DNA of 33,116 nt. Origin: Chitinophagaceae bacterium. GTDB taxonomy: Bacteria > Bacteroidota > Bacteroidia > Chitinophagales > Chitinophagaceae. Every line of letters begins with the position of its first letter. Within the stretch, counting starts at the first letter, position 1. The stretch covers positions 1 to 33,116 of the forward strand of contig JAICXX010000051.1 in assembly GCA_025934485.1 (NCBI GenBank), read 5' to 3'. The position numbers and the translations under genes are program-made. The notes beneath the pieces are model-generated. The model was given only the letters and a program-made list of their open reading frames with translations, ran no database searches and was not told the origin of the DNA. Positions 24,624 to 32,515 of this stretch are shown here, piece after piece.

Positions 24624-25327
24624 GCGTTTTCCATAACGTGAGCAATAGCGCGCACCAGCTTGTGCTCGCCGGTATCCGCGCGAAGCTGCGGCAGACTTTT
24701 GTGAAACTTGACGCGGCCGTCCTGCAGATACACCACCTCGTCCACCAGGTCGTCCAGTTCACTGAGGATGTGTGAGGTGATCAGCGCCAGTTTACCTTTT
24801 TGCGTCTCCGCGATTATCTTGTCCGTGAGGATGCCCGCGGAAACGGGGTCCAGCCCGGCCGTGGGTTCGTCGAGCACGATCACCGCGGGATCGAAGAGGA
24901 AGGCCAGGCAGGCGCTGACCTTTTGCCGGGTACCACCGGACAAGGTCCGCATGCGTTTGTCGTAGATGGCGGGTAACTTGTAGGCGCGGATCAAGTCCTC
25001 ATCCAGCTGCTGATCCGGTATATGGCGGATATCCTTCATCATCCCGAAGACTTGCGCGATCGTCATGTTATCGGGATACCGGCCGATCTGCGGCATATAG
25101 CCGAGACCTGCGCGATAGGACCAGTCGCCGTAGATATCGCTGCCGTCGACCGTGATCGTTCCATTATCGGGCACAACCATCCCCAGCAGACATTTGATCA
25201 ACGTCGTTTTACCGCTGCCGTTGGGGCCGATGAGCGCAATACTTTTCCCATTGGTCAGATGGAGGCTGACGTCGTCCAGGACGGGCAGTTTGCCGAACTT
25301 TTTAGAGAGATGCGAAAATTCGATCAT
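24620..25327 (-). CDS. nosF: NosF, ABC transporter ATPase for NosZ maturation
   Basis: A 235-residue ATPase. The Walker A is GPNGSGKTT (residues 34-42), the signature is LSGGTRQKVSACLAFLFDP, the Walker B is VIVLDEPTAGLDP, and the switch His is in ALITSHIL. All catalytic residues are present. The DEPTAGLDPVSAGIL form is typical of NosF. It follows NosD after four bases and overlaps NosY. It should couple ATP hydrolysis to NosY-NosD conformational change in the inner membrane. Confidence 0.93.
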   Translation of the reverse strand: MIEFSHLSKKFGKLPVLDDVSLHLTNGKSIALIGPNGSGKTTLIKCLLGMVVPDNGTITVDGSDIYGDWSYRAGLGYMPQIGRYPDNMTIAQVFGMMKDIRHIPDQQLDEDLIRAYKLPAIYDKRMRTLSGGTRQKVSACLAFLFDPAVIVLDEPTAGLDPVSAGILTDKIIAETQKGKLALITSHILSELDDLVDEVVYLQDGRVKFHKSLPQLRADTGEHKLVRAIAHVMENA

Positions 25328-25331
25328 AAGG

Positions 25332-26579
25332 CTATGGGTTTGAGTTAATAATGCCTGGTTTCATCGCGGGAAAATGATCCACCAGGTCCGCGGGTGTGAC
25401 GCCGGGCGCCACCTTTTCCGTGCGGTCGAGCAGGTCTACCATAAAACTGTGGTACAAGAGCATCGCCGCGGGGTTCTTTTCGGCGACCATGGCATAGAGA
25501 CTCACGGGATGATATGGCACATCCCCATAACCGTCGCGGTTGAGGTCATAGCCTTCGTACTTATCCCAGTAGTTGCGGTCGAAATTATTGAGCACCAGGG
25601 ACCCATTGGTCGCCACATCGAAGGTGTTGCCGAAAAAATCATTCCGGCAGATCGTGTCGGCGGAACAGCTGGCTTGTATCCGTATGGCCCAACCGTTATC
25701 GCGGAAGGTATTCTTTTCGATCCGTACGCGGGTGGTGCCTTCCATGTAGATAGCGACGGTGTTGTGTTGAAAACGGCTGCCCGTGACCCGGCTGTCCGTG
25801 ATCTCTTTTAGCAGGATGCCATAAGCGCCGCCGCCCTGGTTGTCGGCAAAGAGATTGTCCTGCATGTCGACGCCATGGGAGAACATCACCGAAACGCCGG
25901 CTTCGTTGTGATCGAAGATATTAGCCATATAGCGATCGTTGTGCGAGAACATGAAATGCAACCCGTAACGCACGTTGTAAAAGCTTTTATTTCCACGGAT
26001 CAGGGAGCCCGTCACAAATTCGAAATAGATACCGTCGCGGTGGCGGGTGATGGTATTGTTCAGAATTTGCATCGCGGTGCAATGCCAGCAATGGATGCCG
26101 TTGCCCGGCTGCGCCGAGCTGTCGGCGCGCGAGTGGAGGATGTTGTTCGAAAGTACGCAGCTGTCCGAATTCTGGCAGTACAGGCCGAAAAAAGTATCGT
26201 CGAGCTCATTGTTCCGGATGACCACATGCTTTACCGCCGTCAGCCGGATACCGGCGAGATCGTTCCAGCCCGAATAGCCCGAATGCCGGATCACAAATCC
26301 TTCCATCGTCACGCCGTTGCTTTTTATCGTCACGACCTCATACCGGTGTTCGCCATCCAACACCGGATGGCTTACGCCTTTGAGCAGAATCGGCTTGTCG
26401 ACAATGAGCCCCTTTTCGTAATAGACGCCGGGGTACACCAGCACTGTATCTCCCGCGAGTGCGCTGCGGATTGCCCCGGCTACGGAGGACATCGAGCTGT
26501 ACGGCCGGACGGTTAATGTTCGGGCGGCTGCCCCGAAGGCCAGCGACAGCGATAGTATTATCGATACAAATCTTTCCAT
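25332..26579 (-). CDS. nosD: NosD, periplasmic beta-helix accessory protein
   Basis: A 415-residue protein with a signal peptide (MERFVSIILSLSLAFGAAA) and a right-handed parallel beta-helix of repeated turns (VVIRNNELDDTFFGLYCQNSDSC, ILNNTITRHRDGIYFEF, GNKSFYNVRYGLHFMFSHND). The YGLHFMFSHND stretch is a NosD hallmark. It acts outside the membrane with NosFY in building the Cu-S cluster of NosZ and accepts copper from NosL. Its start lies 22 bases inside the end of the upstream NosL fusion gene, in another frame, so translation is probably coupled. Confidence 0.92.
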   Translation of the reverse strand: MERFVSIILSLSLAFGAAARTLTVRPYSSMSSVAGAIRSALAGDTVLVYPGVYYEKGLIVDKPILLKGVSHPVLDGEHRYEVVTIKSNGVTMEGFVIRHSGYSGWNDLAGIRLTAVKHVVIRNNELDDTFFGLYCQNSDSCVLSNNILHSRADSSAQPGNGIHCWHCTAMQILNNTITRHRDGIYFEFVTGSLIRGNKSFYNVRYGLHFMFSHNDRYMANIFDHNEAGVSVMFSHGVDMQDNLFADNQGGGAYGILLKEITDSRVTGSRFQHNTVAIYMEGTTRVRIEKNTFRDNGWAIRIQASCSADTICRNDFFGNTFDVATNGSLVLNNFDRNYWDKYEGYDLNRDGYGDVPYHPVSLYAMVAEKNPAAMLLYHSFMVDLLDRTEKVAPGVTPADLVDHFPAMKPGIINSNP

Positions 26580-27577
26580 AGGAGTTGTTGACCGTTGAAT
26601 TCACTGTGTTGCAAAACCGCTGTACTGGTAAACGCCGCGATATCGCCGCCCATGGGGGTATGCAGATCGGCGCATTTCAGTAGGTATGCCTTCGATGCCT
26701 CGATCCATCCGCGGCCGGTAAAATCAAGGAGATAGATGGTGCCGATCTCTTCGCGGGCCGGCGCGCCTTCCTGTAAAGATGCCAGCAAACAGTGCAGGTC
26801 GTCGAACTTGTACACCTTCCCTTTCCGCGTGCAGACCTCGCCGCCAAATCTTTTGTCGGCAAAGGTCATCTTACAATACGAGCAGTTGTCCTTTCCATAC
26901 GCAATAGGCTGTGGTCCTGTAGCGCATCCCTGGAGTAAACAGCAAAACAGCAAAAGCAGCGGCAGCTTCGCGGGCACCACGGTGGGTATCCGCCCGCGCT
27001 TGTGGGCTTTCCGCCGCCAATCGAGCACCAGCAGCCCGGCGATCACCACCCCTACCCCGACAAAGATCCAGCCGCCGGAATCGGGTATCGAATAGGCGCC
27101 AAAGTTCAGCAGTTGCTTATAACCCAGGAGAGGCGGCTGGTAGGCCATCCCTGGAACCTGGATGGGCGCCTGGGGATCGAGGTTATGTCCATAGTTGTAT
27201 TCCCAGCGGTAAAAATCGATCATCGAGGTAAAGGCGATGAGCAAAAACAAGAAGGCCCAACCATAAAAGAGCGTCCGCCGGTTGATCAGGAACACGAGGA
27301 ATCCCAGCACGGCAAAACCGCCGATGATATAAGGCATGGCGACGAACTCCACAAAATCCCGCGTATGCAGCGTATGCATGCCGATATAATGATTGAGCCC
27401 GTTGACCACATCCACGTCGCCACCGATGCGATTGGCATAGATCTTTAAGGTAAGCCCTTCCGGGTACTGGGGGGCGGAGAGCTCTATCTTCCAGATCGGA
27501 AGATAGAGCACCAGGATCAGCCCCAGCGACAGCAGAAAGATCACAGCCCGGTAATCAGAGGGCAATTTCTTTTCCAT
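26558..27577 (-). CDS. nosL: NosL copper chaperone fused to an N-terminal membrane domain
   Basis: A 339-residue fusion. Residues 1-190 contain about four membrane segments (AVIFLLSLGLILVLYLP; YIIGGFAVLGFLVFLI; LFYGWAFLFLLIAFTSMI; WIFVGVGVVIAGLLVL) and a periplasmic His cluster (H63, H68, H71). Residues 203-220 (PAKLPLLLLFCCLLQGC) look like a buried lipoprotein signal with lipobox Cys C218. Residues 222-339 are NosL, with the Cu(I) motif C232-S-Y-C235-K-M237 and FDDLHCLLASL. NosL delivers Cu(I) to NosD and NosZ. The position directly after nosZ is that of nosB in other clade II clusters, so the N-terminal part may be NosB-like. No stop or frame break separates the halves. Confidence 0.85.
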   Translation of the reverse strand: MEKKLPSDYRAVIFLLSLGLILVLYLPIWKIELSAPQYPEGLTLKIYANRIGGDVDVVNGLNHYIGMHTLHTRDFVEFVAMPYIIGGFAVLGFLVFLINRRTLFYGWAFLFLLIAFTSMIDFYRWEYNYGHNLDPQAPIQVPGMAYQPPLLGYKQLLNFGAYSIPDSGGWIFVGVGVVIAGLLVLDWRRKAHKRGRIPTVVPAKLPLLLLFCCLLQGCATGPQPIAYGKDNCSYCKMTFADKRFGGEVCTRKGKVYKFDDLHCLLASLQEGAPAREEIGTIYLLDFTGRGWIEASKAYLLKCADLHTPMGGDIAAFTSTAVLQHSEFNGQQLLWKDLYR

Positions 27578-27584
27578 TTGTTTC

Positions 27585-29570
27585 CTATTGATTTTTTGCT
27601 ACCGAAGAATCCGGCAGATTGGTACCATAGAGCAACGGCGTGTTCGCCCCAGCTTTCGACACGCGGACATAACCCTGCATCTCCTGGTGTAAGGCGCTGC
27701 AGAAATCGGTGCAATACATGGGGTAAACCCCGACTTCCGTAGGTGTCCATTTGAGTGTGCAGGTCTCGCCGGGCATAATGAGGATCTCCGCGTTTGCCGC
27801 ACCCTTAACCGCAAAACCGTGGGGGATGTCCCAATCCTGCTCCTGGTTCGTCACATGGAAATAGACCTCGTCGCCTAATTTGACGCCTTCGATATTGTCG
27901 GGAACAAAATGCGAGCGGATGGCCGTGATATAGACATGTATCTTGTTCCCGTCCCGTACCACTTTTGCGGCCTTCTCCCCTTTAGTAACATAAGGGTTGT
28001 TGTTATCTTCGATCTTATAGAATTTGACGGAGTTCTTCGAGATCAGGTCCGCCGGTATCGCCTGCCCATAGTGCGGCTCGCCGATGGTGGGGAAGTCCAG
28101 GATCATCTCCATCTTGTCACCCGAGATATCATAGAGCTGGGCGCTCTGTGCCAGTTCCGGTCCTGTGGGCAGATAGCGGTCTTTTGTGATCTTGTTATAC
28201 GCGATCAGGTATTTGCCATACGGGTGTCGGGTGTCGCCGCCGGGTATGCACAGGTGCCCCACCGAATAGAAGGTTGGTTTCCGGTCGAGTATCTGGAGGT
28301 CCGAAAGACGCCACTTGACCACTTCGGAAGACACAAAGAACGAAGTATACGCATTGCCTTTGTCGTCGAACTCGGTGTGTAAGGGGCCCAGACCGGTCTT
28401 TTGTACCTCGCCATAAAGCGCGGCTTCGTATTTGATCACCGGTATGCCGGCATAGTCGCCGTCGAATTGTTTGTCGGCGATGGCCTTTTGAAATTTGGTG
28501 AAAGAGAACACGGGGATGAGCGCGGCCAGCTTACCGCTGCCCACGATGTATTCGCCGGTGGGGTCGACATCGCAGCCGTGCGGCGATTTGGGGCAGGGGA
28601 TGAAATATACGAAGCCGGGCAGCTGTGTCGGGTCGATCACCAGCACCGTGTTCTCGGTGGTGGAGGAGGCCGTTTGGGTCTTCTCGTCATAGACATTGTG
28701 TACATAAGATACCTTACGGAGTTCCCCCTTGTGCTCACGGGCATACTCCTCGGCCTTGCGCCAGTTCACGGCCATGATAAAGTCCTTGTCGCGCTGCGAG
28801 GCATTCACTTCCAGGAGGGTGTGCGCCTGCTCCGTGTTATAACAGGAGAAGAAGAACCAGTCCGCGCTGGGGCCTTTGCCCGCATGGCTCAGGTCGAAAT
28901 TGACGCCGGGCAGCAGCAACTGGAACGCGAGAGAAAGTCTGCCGGTGACCGAGTCGACTTTGATAAAGCTTACCGTGCCGTGAAAGTTCTTTTTGTACGA
29001 GTTGATGGGCACATCCGTATTATCGCCCATTGGTACGCTGAACCGGGTGCCGGCCACGATGTATTCGGTGTTCTCGGTACAAAATGGGGACGAGTGATTG
29101 CCCGCGCTGTTCGGCAGCTCGAGGATCTCCTCCGTTTTGAATGTGGTCAGATCGATACGCGCCACCCGCGGCGTATTGTTCGCGTTGGCGAACAACCAGC
29201 GGCCGTCGGGGCTGCCATCCTTTTGGGATAGTTCGAGGTGGTGCTGGTCGTCCCAGGGTATGAATCCATGGGAAGTATTCAACATAGCCTTTGTTTCTTC
29301 GCTGTAACCGTAACCATTCTCGGGGAATACGGAGAACACGGGAATGAGCTTTAGCAGCCTGCCGGAAGGAAGGCCATAGACGGAGACCTGGCCGTTAAAG
29401 CCGCCCGAGACGAAATTGTAGAACTCGTCATATTTCCCCGGCGCGACATAGGTTTTTTGCGCGGCGTCCGAGGTAATGGCAGTTGCCGCGTTCCTTGGCT
29501 TACAGCCAGGTATAACCGCAGAAAATCCGATAAGCGCTGCGGCTAGCAAGTGAAGTTTGTGCGTAGACAT
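27585..29570 (-). CDS. nosZ: Nitrous oxide reductase NosZ, clade II, predicted lipoprotein
   Basis: The 661-residue enzyme reducing N2O to N2. The signal is Sec-type with a lipobox (FSAVIPGC, Cys 23) and no twin arginine, which places it in clade II (atypical NosZ) and suggests membrane tethering. CuZ ligands include the DDQHH pair in the N-terminal propeller and FDLSHAG, PHGCDV and GPLHTEF further on. The C-terminal cupredoxin has the CuA motif C620-T-D-F-C624-S-A-L-H628-Q-E-M631, with the remaining His in DIPHGFAV. The length fits the family. It lies 15 bases after the cytochrome gene and 7 before the NosL fusion. All known copper ligands I can recognise are present, so it should be active. 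Confidence 0.97.
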   Translation of the reverse strand: MSTHKLHLLAAALIGFSAVIPGCKPRNAATAITSDAAQKTYVAPGKYDEFYNFVSGGFNGQVSVYGLPSGRLLKLIPVFSVFPENGYGYSEETKAMLNTSHGFIPWDDQHHLELSQKDGSPDGRWLFANANNTPRVARIDLTTFKTEEILELPNSAGNHSSPFCTENTEYIVAGTRFSVPMGDNTDVPINSYKKNFHGTVSFIKVDSVTGRLSLAFQLLLPGVNFDLSHAGKGPSADWFFFSCYNTEQAHTLLEVNASQRDKDFIMAVNWRKAEEYAREHKGELRKVSYVHNVYDEKTQTASSTTENTVLVIDPTQLPGFVYFIPCPKSPHGCDVDPTGEYIVGSGKLAALIPVFSFTKFQKAIADKQFDGDYAGIPVIKYEAALYGEVQKTGLGPLHTEFDDKGNAYTSFFVSSEVVKWRLSDLQILDRKPTFYSVGHLCIPGGDTRHPYGKYLIAYNKITKDRYLPTGPELAQSAQLYDISGDKMEMILDFPTIGEPHYGQAIPADLISKNSVKFYKIEDNNNPYVTKGEKAAKVVRDGNKIHVYITAIRSHFVPDNIEGVKLGDEVYFHVTNQEQDWDIPHGFAVKGAANAEILIMPGETCTLKWTPTEVGVYPMYCTDFCSALHQEMQGYVRVSKAGANTPLLYGTNLPDSSVAKNQ

Positions 29571-29585
29571 TTTAGTAGCGATTTA

Positions 29586-30065
29586 TTATTTGGATTGATC
29601 GTTGTTGCGCATGAATTCGAGGATGTTGCGGGCATCCTCGTCGCTAAGATGCTGGTTCGGCATCCGGACCATACAGATCTGAAGCATGGCTTGCGCGTGC
29701 GGGTCCTTGTCGATCATCTCGTCCGTGTTCGTGACGAAGTTCATGATCCACTCGGGTTTCCTGCGGGTGGTAACGCCAAGCCAGCCCGGTCCGACAAGCT
29801 TTTCCGACGTGAGTTTATGACAGGCTGAACATTTGAGGTCATAAACGCTCTTACCTGCCGTGATCATTTTGGAGTCCAGTGTCGGGTTCAGTTCCACATG
29901 CGTGAATTTTCCGGACCCTTTGAGGGAATCATAACTTGCGTTTGACGTACCTGACGCCGGCGTGGTCTCGCCGGACGAGGATGCAGCGGCGGAGGAATTG
30001 CCGCCGTTATTTGTGCAGGCCCAGGAAAACCCCAGCAGCGCTGCCGCCAATAGAACTTTTCTCAT
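29586..30065 (-). CDS. Monohaem c-type cytochrome lipoprotein, first gene of the nos operon
   Basis: A 159-residue protein with a lipobox (LLGFSWAC, C17), a Ser/Ala/Gly-rich linker (about 20-45), and a class I cytochrome c domain with haem motif C79-S-A-C82-H83 and axial Met M135 in VRMPNQHLSDEDA. It is probably tethered in the periplasm. As the first gene of the nos operon, with no nosR, nosG/H or nosC in the window, it is the likely electron donor to NosZ. Such cytochromes precede nosZ in other Bacteroidota. Confidence 0.92.
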   Translation of the reverse strand: MRKVLLAAALLGFSWACTNNGGNSSAAASSSGETTPASGTSNASYDSLKGSGKFTHVELNPTLDSKMITAGKSVYDLKCSACHKLTSEKLVGPGWLGVTTRRKPEWIMNFVTNTDEMIDKDPHAQAMLQICMVRMPNQHLSDEDARNILEFMRNNDQSK

Positions 30066-30097
30066 TTTTTTTGATTGAGTGATTTTAAAAATCCGGA

Positions 30098-30142
30098 CAA
30101 GATTACGGCCGGCTGGCCCGCCAAAATATGATCTATATCATA
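30098..30142 (-). promoter_or_regulatory. nos operon promoter with Crp/Fnr-type site
   Basis: TATGAT-CTAT-ATCATA (30127-30142) is a perfect palindrome and can be read as either an Fnr-type TGAT-N4-ATCA or a TGA-N6-TCA site. On the minus strand a near-consensus -7 element, TAATCTTG (30105-30098), has its last base 36.5 bp from the site centre. This puts the site near -41 from the expected start, the class II activator position. No -33 TTTG is present, which fits activator dependence. Confidence 0.6.
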
Positions 30143-30185
30143 AAAAAGCCTAACATAGGTCATCCCGCCGGGCTTTTGACGCCGG

Positions 30186-30193
30186 TAGCTTTG
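30186..30193 (+). promoter_or_regulatory. -7 element of the divergent His-rich membrane protein gene
   Basis: TAGCTTTG matches TAnnTTTG exactly and ends four bases before the ATG at 30198. Transcription would begin at or beside the start codon, giving a leaderless mRNA. The Crp/Fnr-type site centre is 58.5 bp upstream of the element's last base, near the class I position. Confidence 0.45.
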
Positions 30194-30197
30194 AGAC

Positions 30198-31475
30198 ATG
30201 ATTGTTCCGTTTCGCCGATGGGTGCTCTATGCTTGCTTCAACCTCTTTATCGTTTCCGTTCTCGGAGTGCTACTGCGTTATAAGGGAGTATTCGGGCTGC
30301 TCGCGCTGGATTACAACTATCTGCTCCATGCGCATTCGCATTTCGCCTTTTCGGGCTGGGTGACGACTGCGTTATTTGTGGGATTGCTTTATATTCTCGA
30401 CGCTTCGGGGGGCACGCTTTCGCGCAGCTACCGATACCAATTCTGGCTCAACCAGGTTTCCAGCTTCGGTATGCTCGCGAGCTTTATGATGCAGGGATAT
30501 GGACCGGTCTCGATCATGTTCTCTTCGCTTTCGGTGGTATTTTCGTATTGGTTTGCATTTTGTTACTGGCGGGATGCGAGGGTTGCGCATTGGCCGCCCG
30601 TGGTTCGGCGCGCTATTGGTTTTGCGTTGTTCTACCTGGTGCTGTCCAGCCTGGGGCCTTACCTGCTGGCGTATAGTATGTCGCACCGCCTGGGTAACCG
30701 GGCTTTTTATTATAATGCGATCTATCTCTACTTACATTTTCAGTACAATGGCTGGTTTACTTTCGGGGTCATCGCGCTTTTTTTGTGGTGGGCAAGCCGC
30801 GCAGGCGGCGTGCGCGAGGCTGGTGGTCGTGGGCTGGACCGTGTCGGCTCGCTGGCGAAGGCGTTCGTGGTCTTGCTGGGCTTTGCGTGCCTCCCGGCCT
30901 ATTGTCTTTCGCTCCTTTGGACCGACCCGCCGCCGTGGATTTGGGCGGCTGCCGCCCTTGCCGCGCTTTTGCAGCTGGCTGCGGGTGTTGTTTTTGTGCT
31001 CCTGGTTTTCCGCCACTGGGTCCGATTGGCCCTAGCGGTGTCTTCGGCGGTTAAGGTGCTTTGGGGCCTCTCGTTGATGGCCTTTGGCCTCAAGCTGGTC
31101 CTGCAGGCGCTCTCGGTGGTCCCGGCGTTGGGGCGACTGGCATTTGGACACCGCTCCGTGATCATCGCCTATCTGCATCTTGTATTGCTGGGATTCGTGA
31201 CCCTTGCGCTGCTTGGCTTTTTTGTGACCCGCAACCTGGTTACCCTGCACCAGCGGACCGTAAAAACGGGAATGGTGGTTTTCGTCAGCGGGGTGTTTCT
31301 CAATGAGCTCGTGCTGCTTCTCCAGAGCCTGTTGCAAATCTCCGCCGTCGTGTGGGCTGGCGCCGGTTACTGGTTGTTCGGTGCGGCGGTGGTGATGTGT
31401 ACGGGTCTTTTGCTGCTTACGGCGGGACAGGTGCGGGATGCGCTCACCTGTGACGCCAATCAAGCGGCCCCCTGA
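30198..31475 (+). CDS. Polytopic His-rich membrane protein, haem-copper-oxidase subunit I-like
   Basis: A 425-residue protein with about 11-12 hydrophobic helices. Histidines sit inside or beside predicted helices: H44/H46/H48 in LLHAHSHFAFSGW, H180 in IYLYLHFQYNGWF, and the His in IAYLHLVLLGF. This pattern resembles the haem/metal ligand layout of haem-copper oxidase or NO reductase catalytic subunits, but I cannot match a full ligand set, and it could be NnrS-like. Divergence from the nos operon across a shared Crp/Fnr-type site suggests a role in nitrogen-oxide or micro-oxic respiration. Its TGA stop is part of the next regulatory site. Confidence 0.65.
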   Translation: MIVPFRRWVLYACFNLFIVSVLGVLLRYKGVFGLLALDYNYLLHAHSHFAFSGWVTTALFVGLLYILDASGGTLSRSYRYQFWLNQVSSFGMLASFMMQGYGPVSIMFSSLSVVFSYWFAFCYWRDARVAHWPPVVRRAIGFALFYLVLSSLGPYLLAYSMSHRLGNRAFYYNAIYLYLHFQYNGWFTFGVIALFLWWASRAGGVREAGGRGLDRVGSLAKAFVVLLGFACLPAYCLSLLWTDPPPWIWAAAALAALLQLAAGVVFVLLVFRHWVRLALAVSSAVKVLWGLSLMAFGLKLVLQALSVVPALGRLAFGHRSVIIAYLHLVLLGFVTLALLGFFVTRNLVTLHQRTVKTGMVVFVSGVFLNELVLLLQSLLQISAVVWAGAGYWLFGAAVVMCTGLLLLTAGQVRDALTCDANQAAP

Positions 31476-31515
31476 CAAGCGTCATGCTCCACGGTCTTTA
31501 CCCATGATAGCTTTG
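31473..31515 (+). promoter_or_regulatory. Promoter of the universal stress protein gene with Crp/Fnr-type site
   Basis: TGAC-AAGC-GTCA (31473-31484) is a perfect palindrome with the TGA-N6-TCA form. A consensus -7 element, TAGCTTTG, is at 31508-31515. The site centre is 36.5 bp from the last base of the element, the same distance as in the nos promoter. Three of its bases are the stop codon of the upstream gene, so part of the match is constrained by coding. Confidence 0.5.
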
Positions 31516-31528
31516 GGAAAATTATTTT

Positions 31529-32362
31529 ATGGAAAAGTTATTATTTGCGGTAGACAACGATCCCGTCGATGAGAATGCGGTCGACTTCGCTTGTCATCTT
31601 GCGCGACTGACCCAATCCCGGCTCACGGGTATCTTCCTTAATGAACCGGTGACCGAACCGGAGGTGGTGATCGAAAGACGGACCGTCGCGGGCGGCGTGA
31701 CTGCTGTTACCATCGCGGAATTCGACAAGGAGTCGGTACAGGCCGCCCAACACGAGGAGAATATCGCGGTCTTCCGCGACTAGGCGGAAAAATCGGGCAT
31801 CTCTTTCAATGTCTATCTCGACAAAGGAGTTCCCAGCGCCGAACTCGGCTATGAGACGCGCTATGCGGACCTGCTGCTGATGACCGCCGATACCTTCTCC
31901 AAAGGCGACGAGCCCATTCCCAGCGCTTTTGTAAAGCAAATGATCCATGATTCGGCCTGCCCCGTGATCCTGACGCCCGAAAGTTTCGAGCGGATCGACA
32001 ATATTGTCTTTTGCTACGATGGCGGCAGGGCGTCGTTGTTCGCTATCAAACAATTCGCCTATCTCTTCCCGCAGCTTCGCTCGCAACGGGTAAAGGTCAT
32101 CAGCCTTGCCTCCGAGCCCCCGCAACCGGCTGAACAGGCGCGTCTCACCCGATGGCTCGGCTATCATTACAGTGACGTCGAGTGGATCGCACAAGGGGCC
32201 AAGGCCGCTGAAGCCCTTTTCCACTACCTGCTTAAAAAACGGGACGATTTTGTCGTCATGGGTTCTTATGGCCACGGCCTGCTCACCAGCTTCTTCGAGC
32301 CGGACTATGAGACGGGTACCATCCACACGACCAGCCTGCCCATATTTATAGCCCATTCTTAA
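31529..32362 (+). pseudogene. Two-domain universal stress protein gene interrupted by an in-frame TAG
   Basis: A single frame from ATG 31529 to TAA 32360-32362 encodes a 277-codon UspA-family protein (MEKLLFAVDNDPVDENAVDFACHLAR at the start; ADLLLMTADTF, HDSACPVILTP, then a second domain with VFCYDGGRASLFAIKQFA and FVVMGSYGHGLLTSFF). Codon 85 (31781-31783) is TAG, between FRD and AEKSGISFNVYLDKG, where homologues read through without a break. Frame and similarity are identical on both sides, so a single substitution is enough to explain it. It may be a true nonsense mutation, a sequencing error, or read through by a suppressor tRNA. Re-initiation at ATG 31880 would make only the C-terminal part. 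The promoter is intact. Confidence 0.8.
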
Positions 32363-32380
32363 TACATCAAAAAATTGTGA

Positions 32381-32503
32381 CATGGAACAGCTAAGCATCT
32401 TGCCGCAAACGAGGAAGTGCTCCTCGCCGTCAACATAGAATATGGCCGTGAGCTACCGGAACAACATAAACGCATGGGGAATAATGTCCTATTTATAGGT
32501 TAA
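32381..32503 (+). pseudogene. Possible remnant of a small gene with a frameshift near its start
   Basis: From 32381 to the TAA at 32501-32503 one frame reads HLAANEEVLLAVNIEYGREL and on to NNVLFIG with no start codon. An ATG at 32382 in another frame gives MEQLS before diverging. Joining the two near 32392-32396 would give a protein of about 40 residues starting MEQL. I do not recognise it. Confidence 0.25.
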
Positions 32504-32515
32504 TCCGTTAAGATC

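Noticed and set aside
31541..32398. A 285-codon open frame on the minus strand opposite the stress-protein gene
   Set aside because: It is antisense to a clear UspA family sequence, and its translation has no recognisable motif; GC-rich third positions open such shadow frames.
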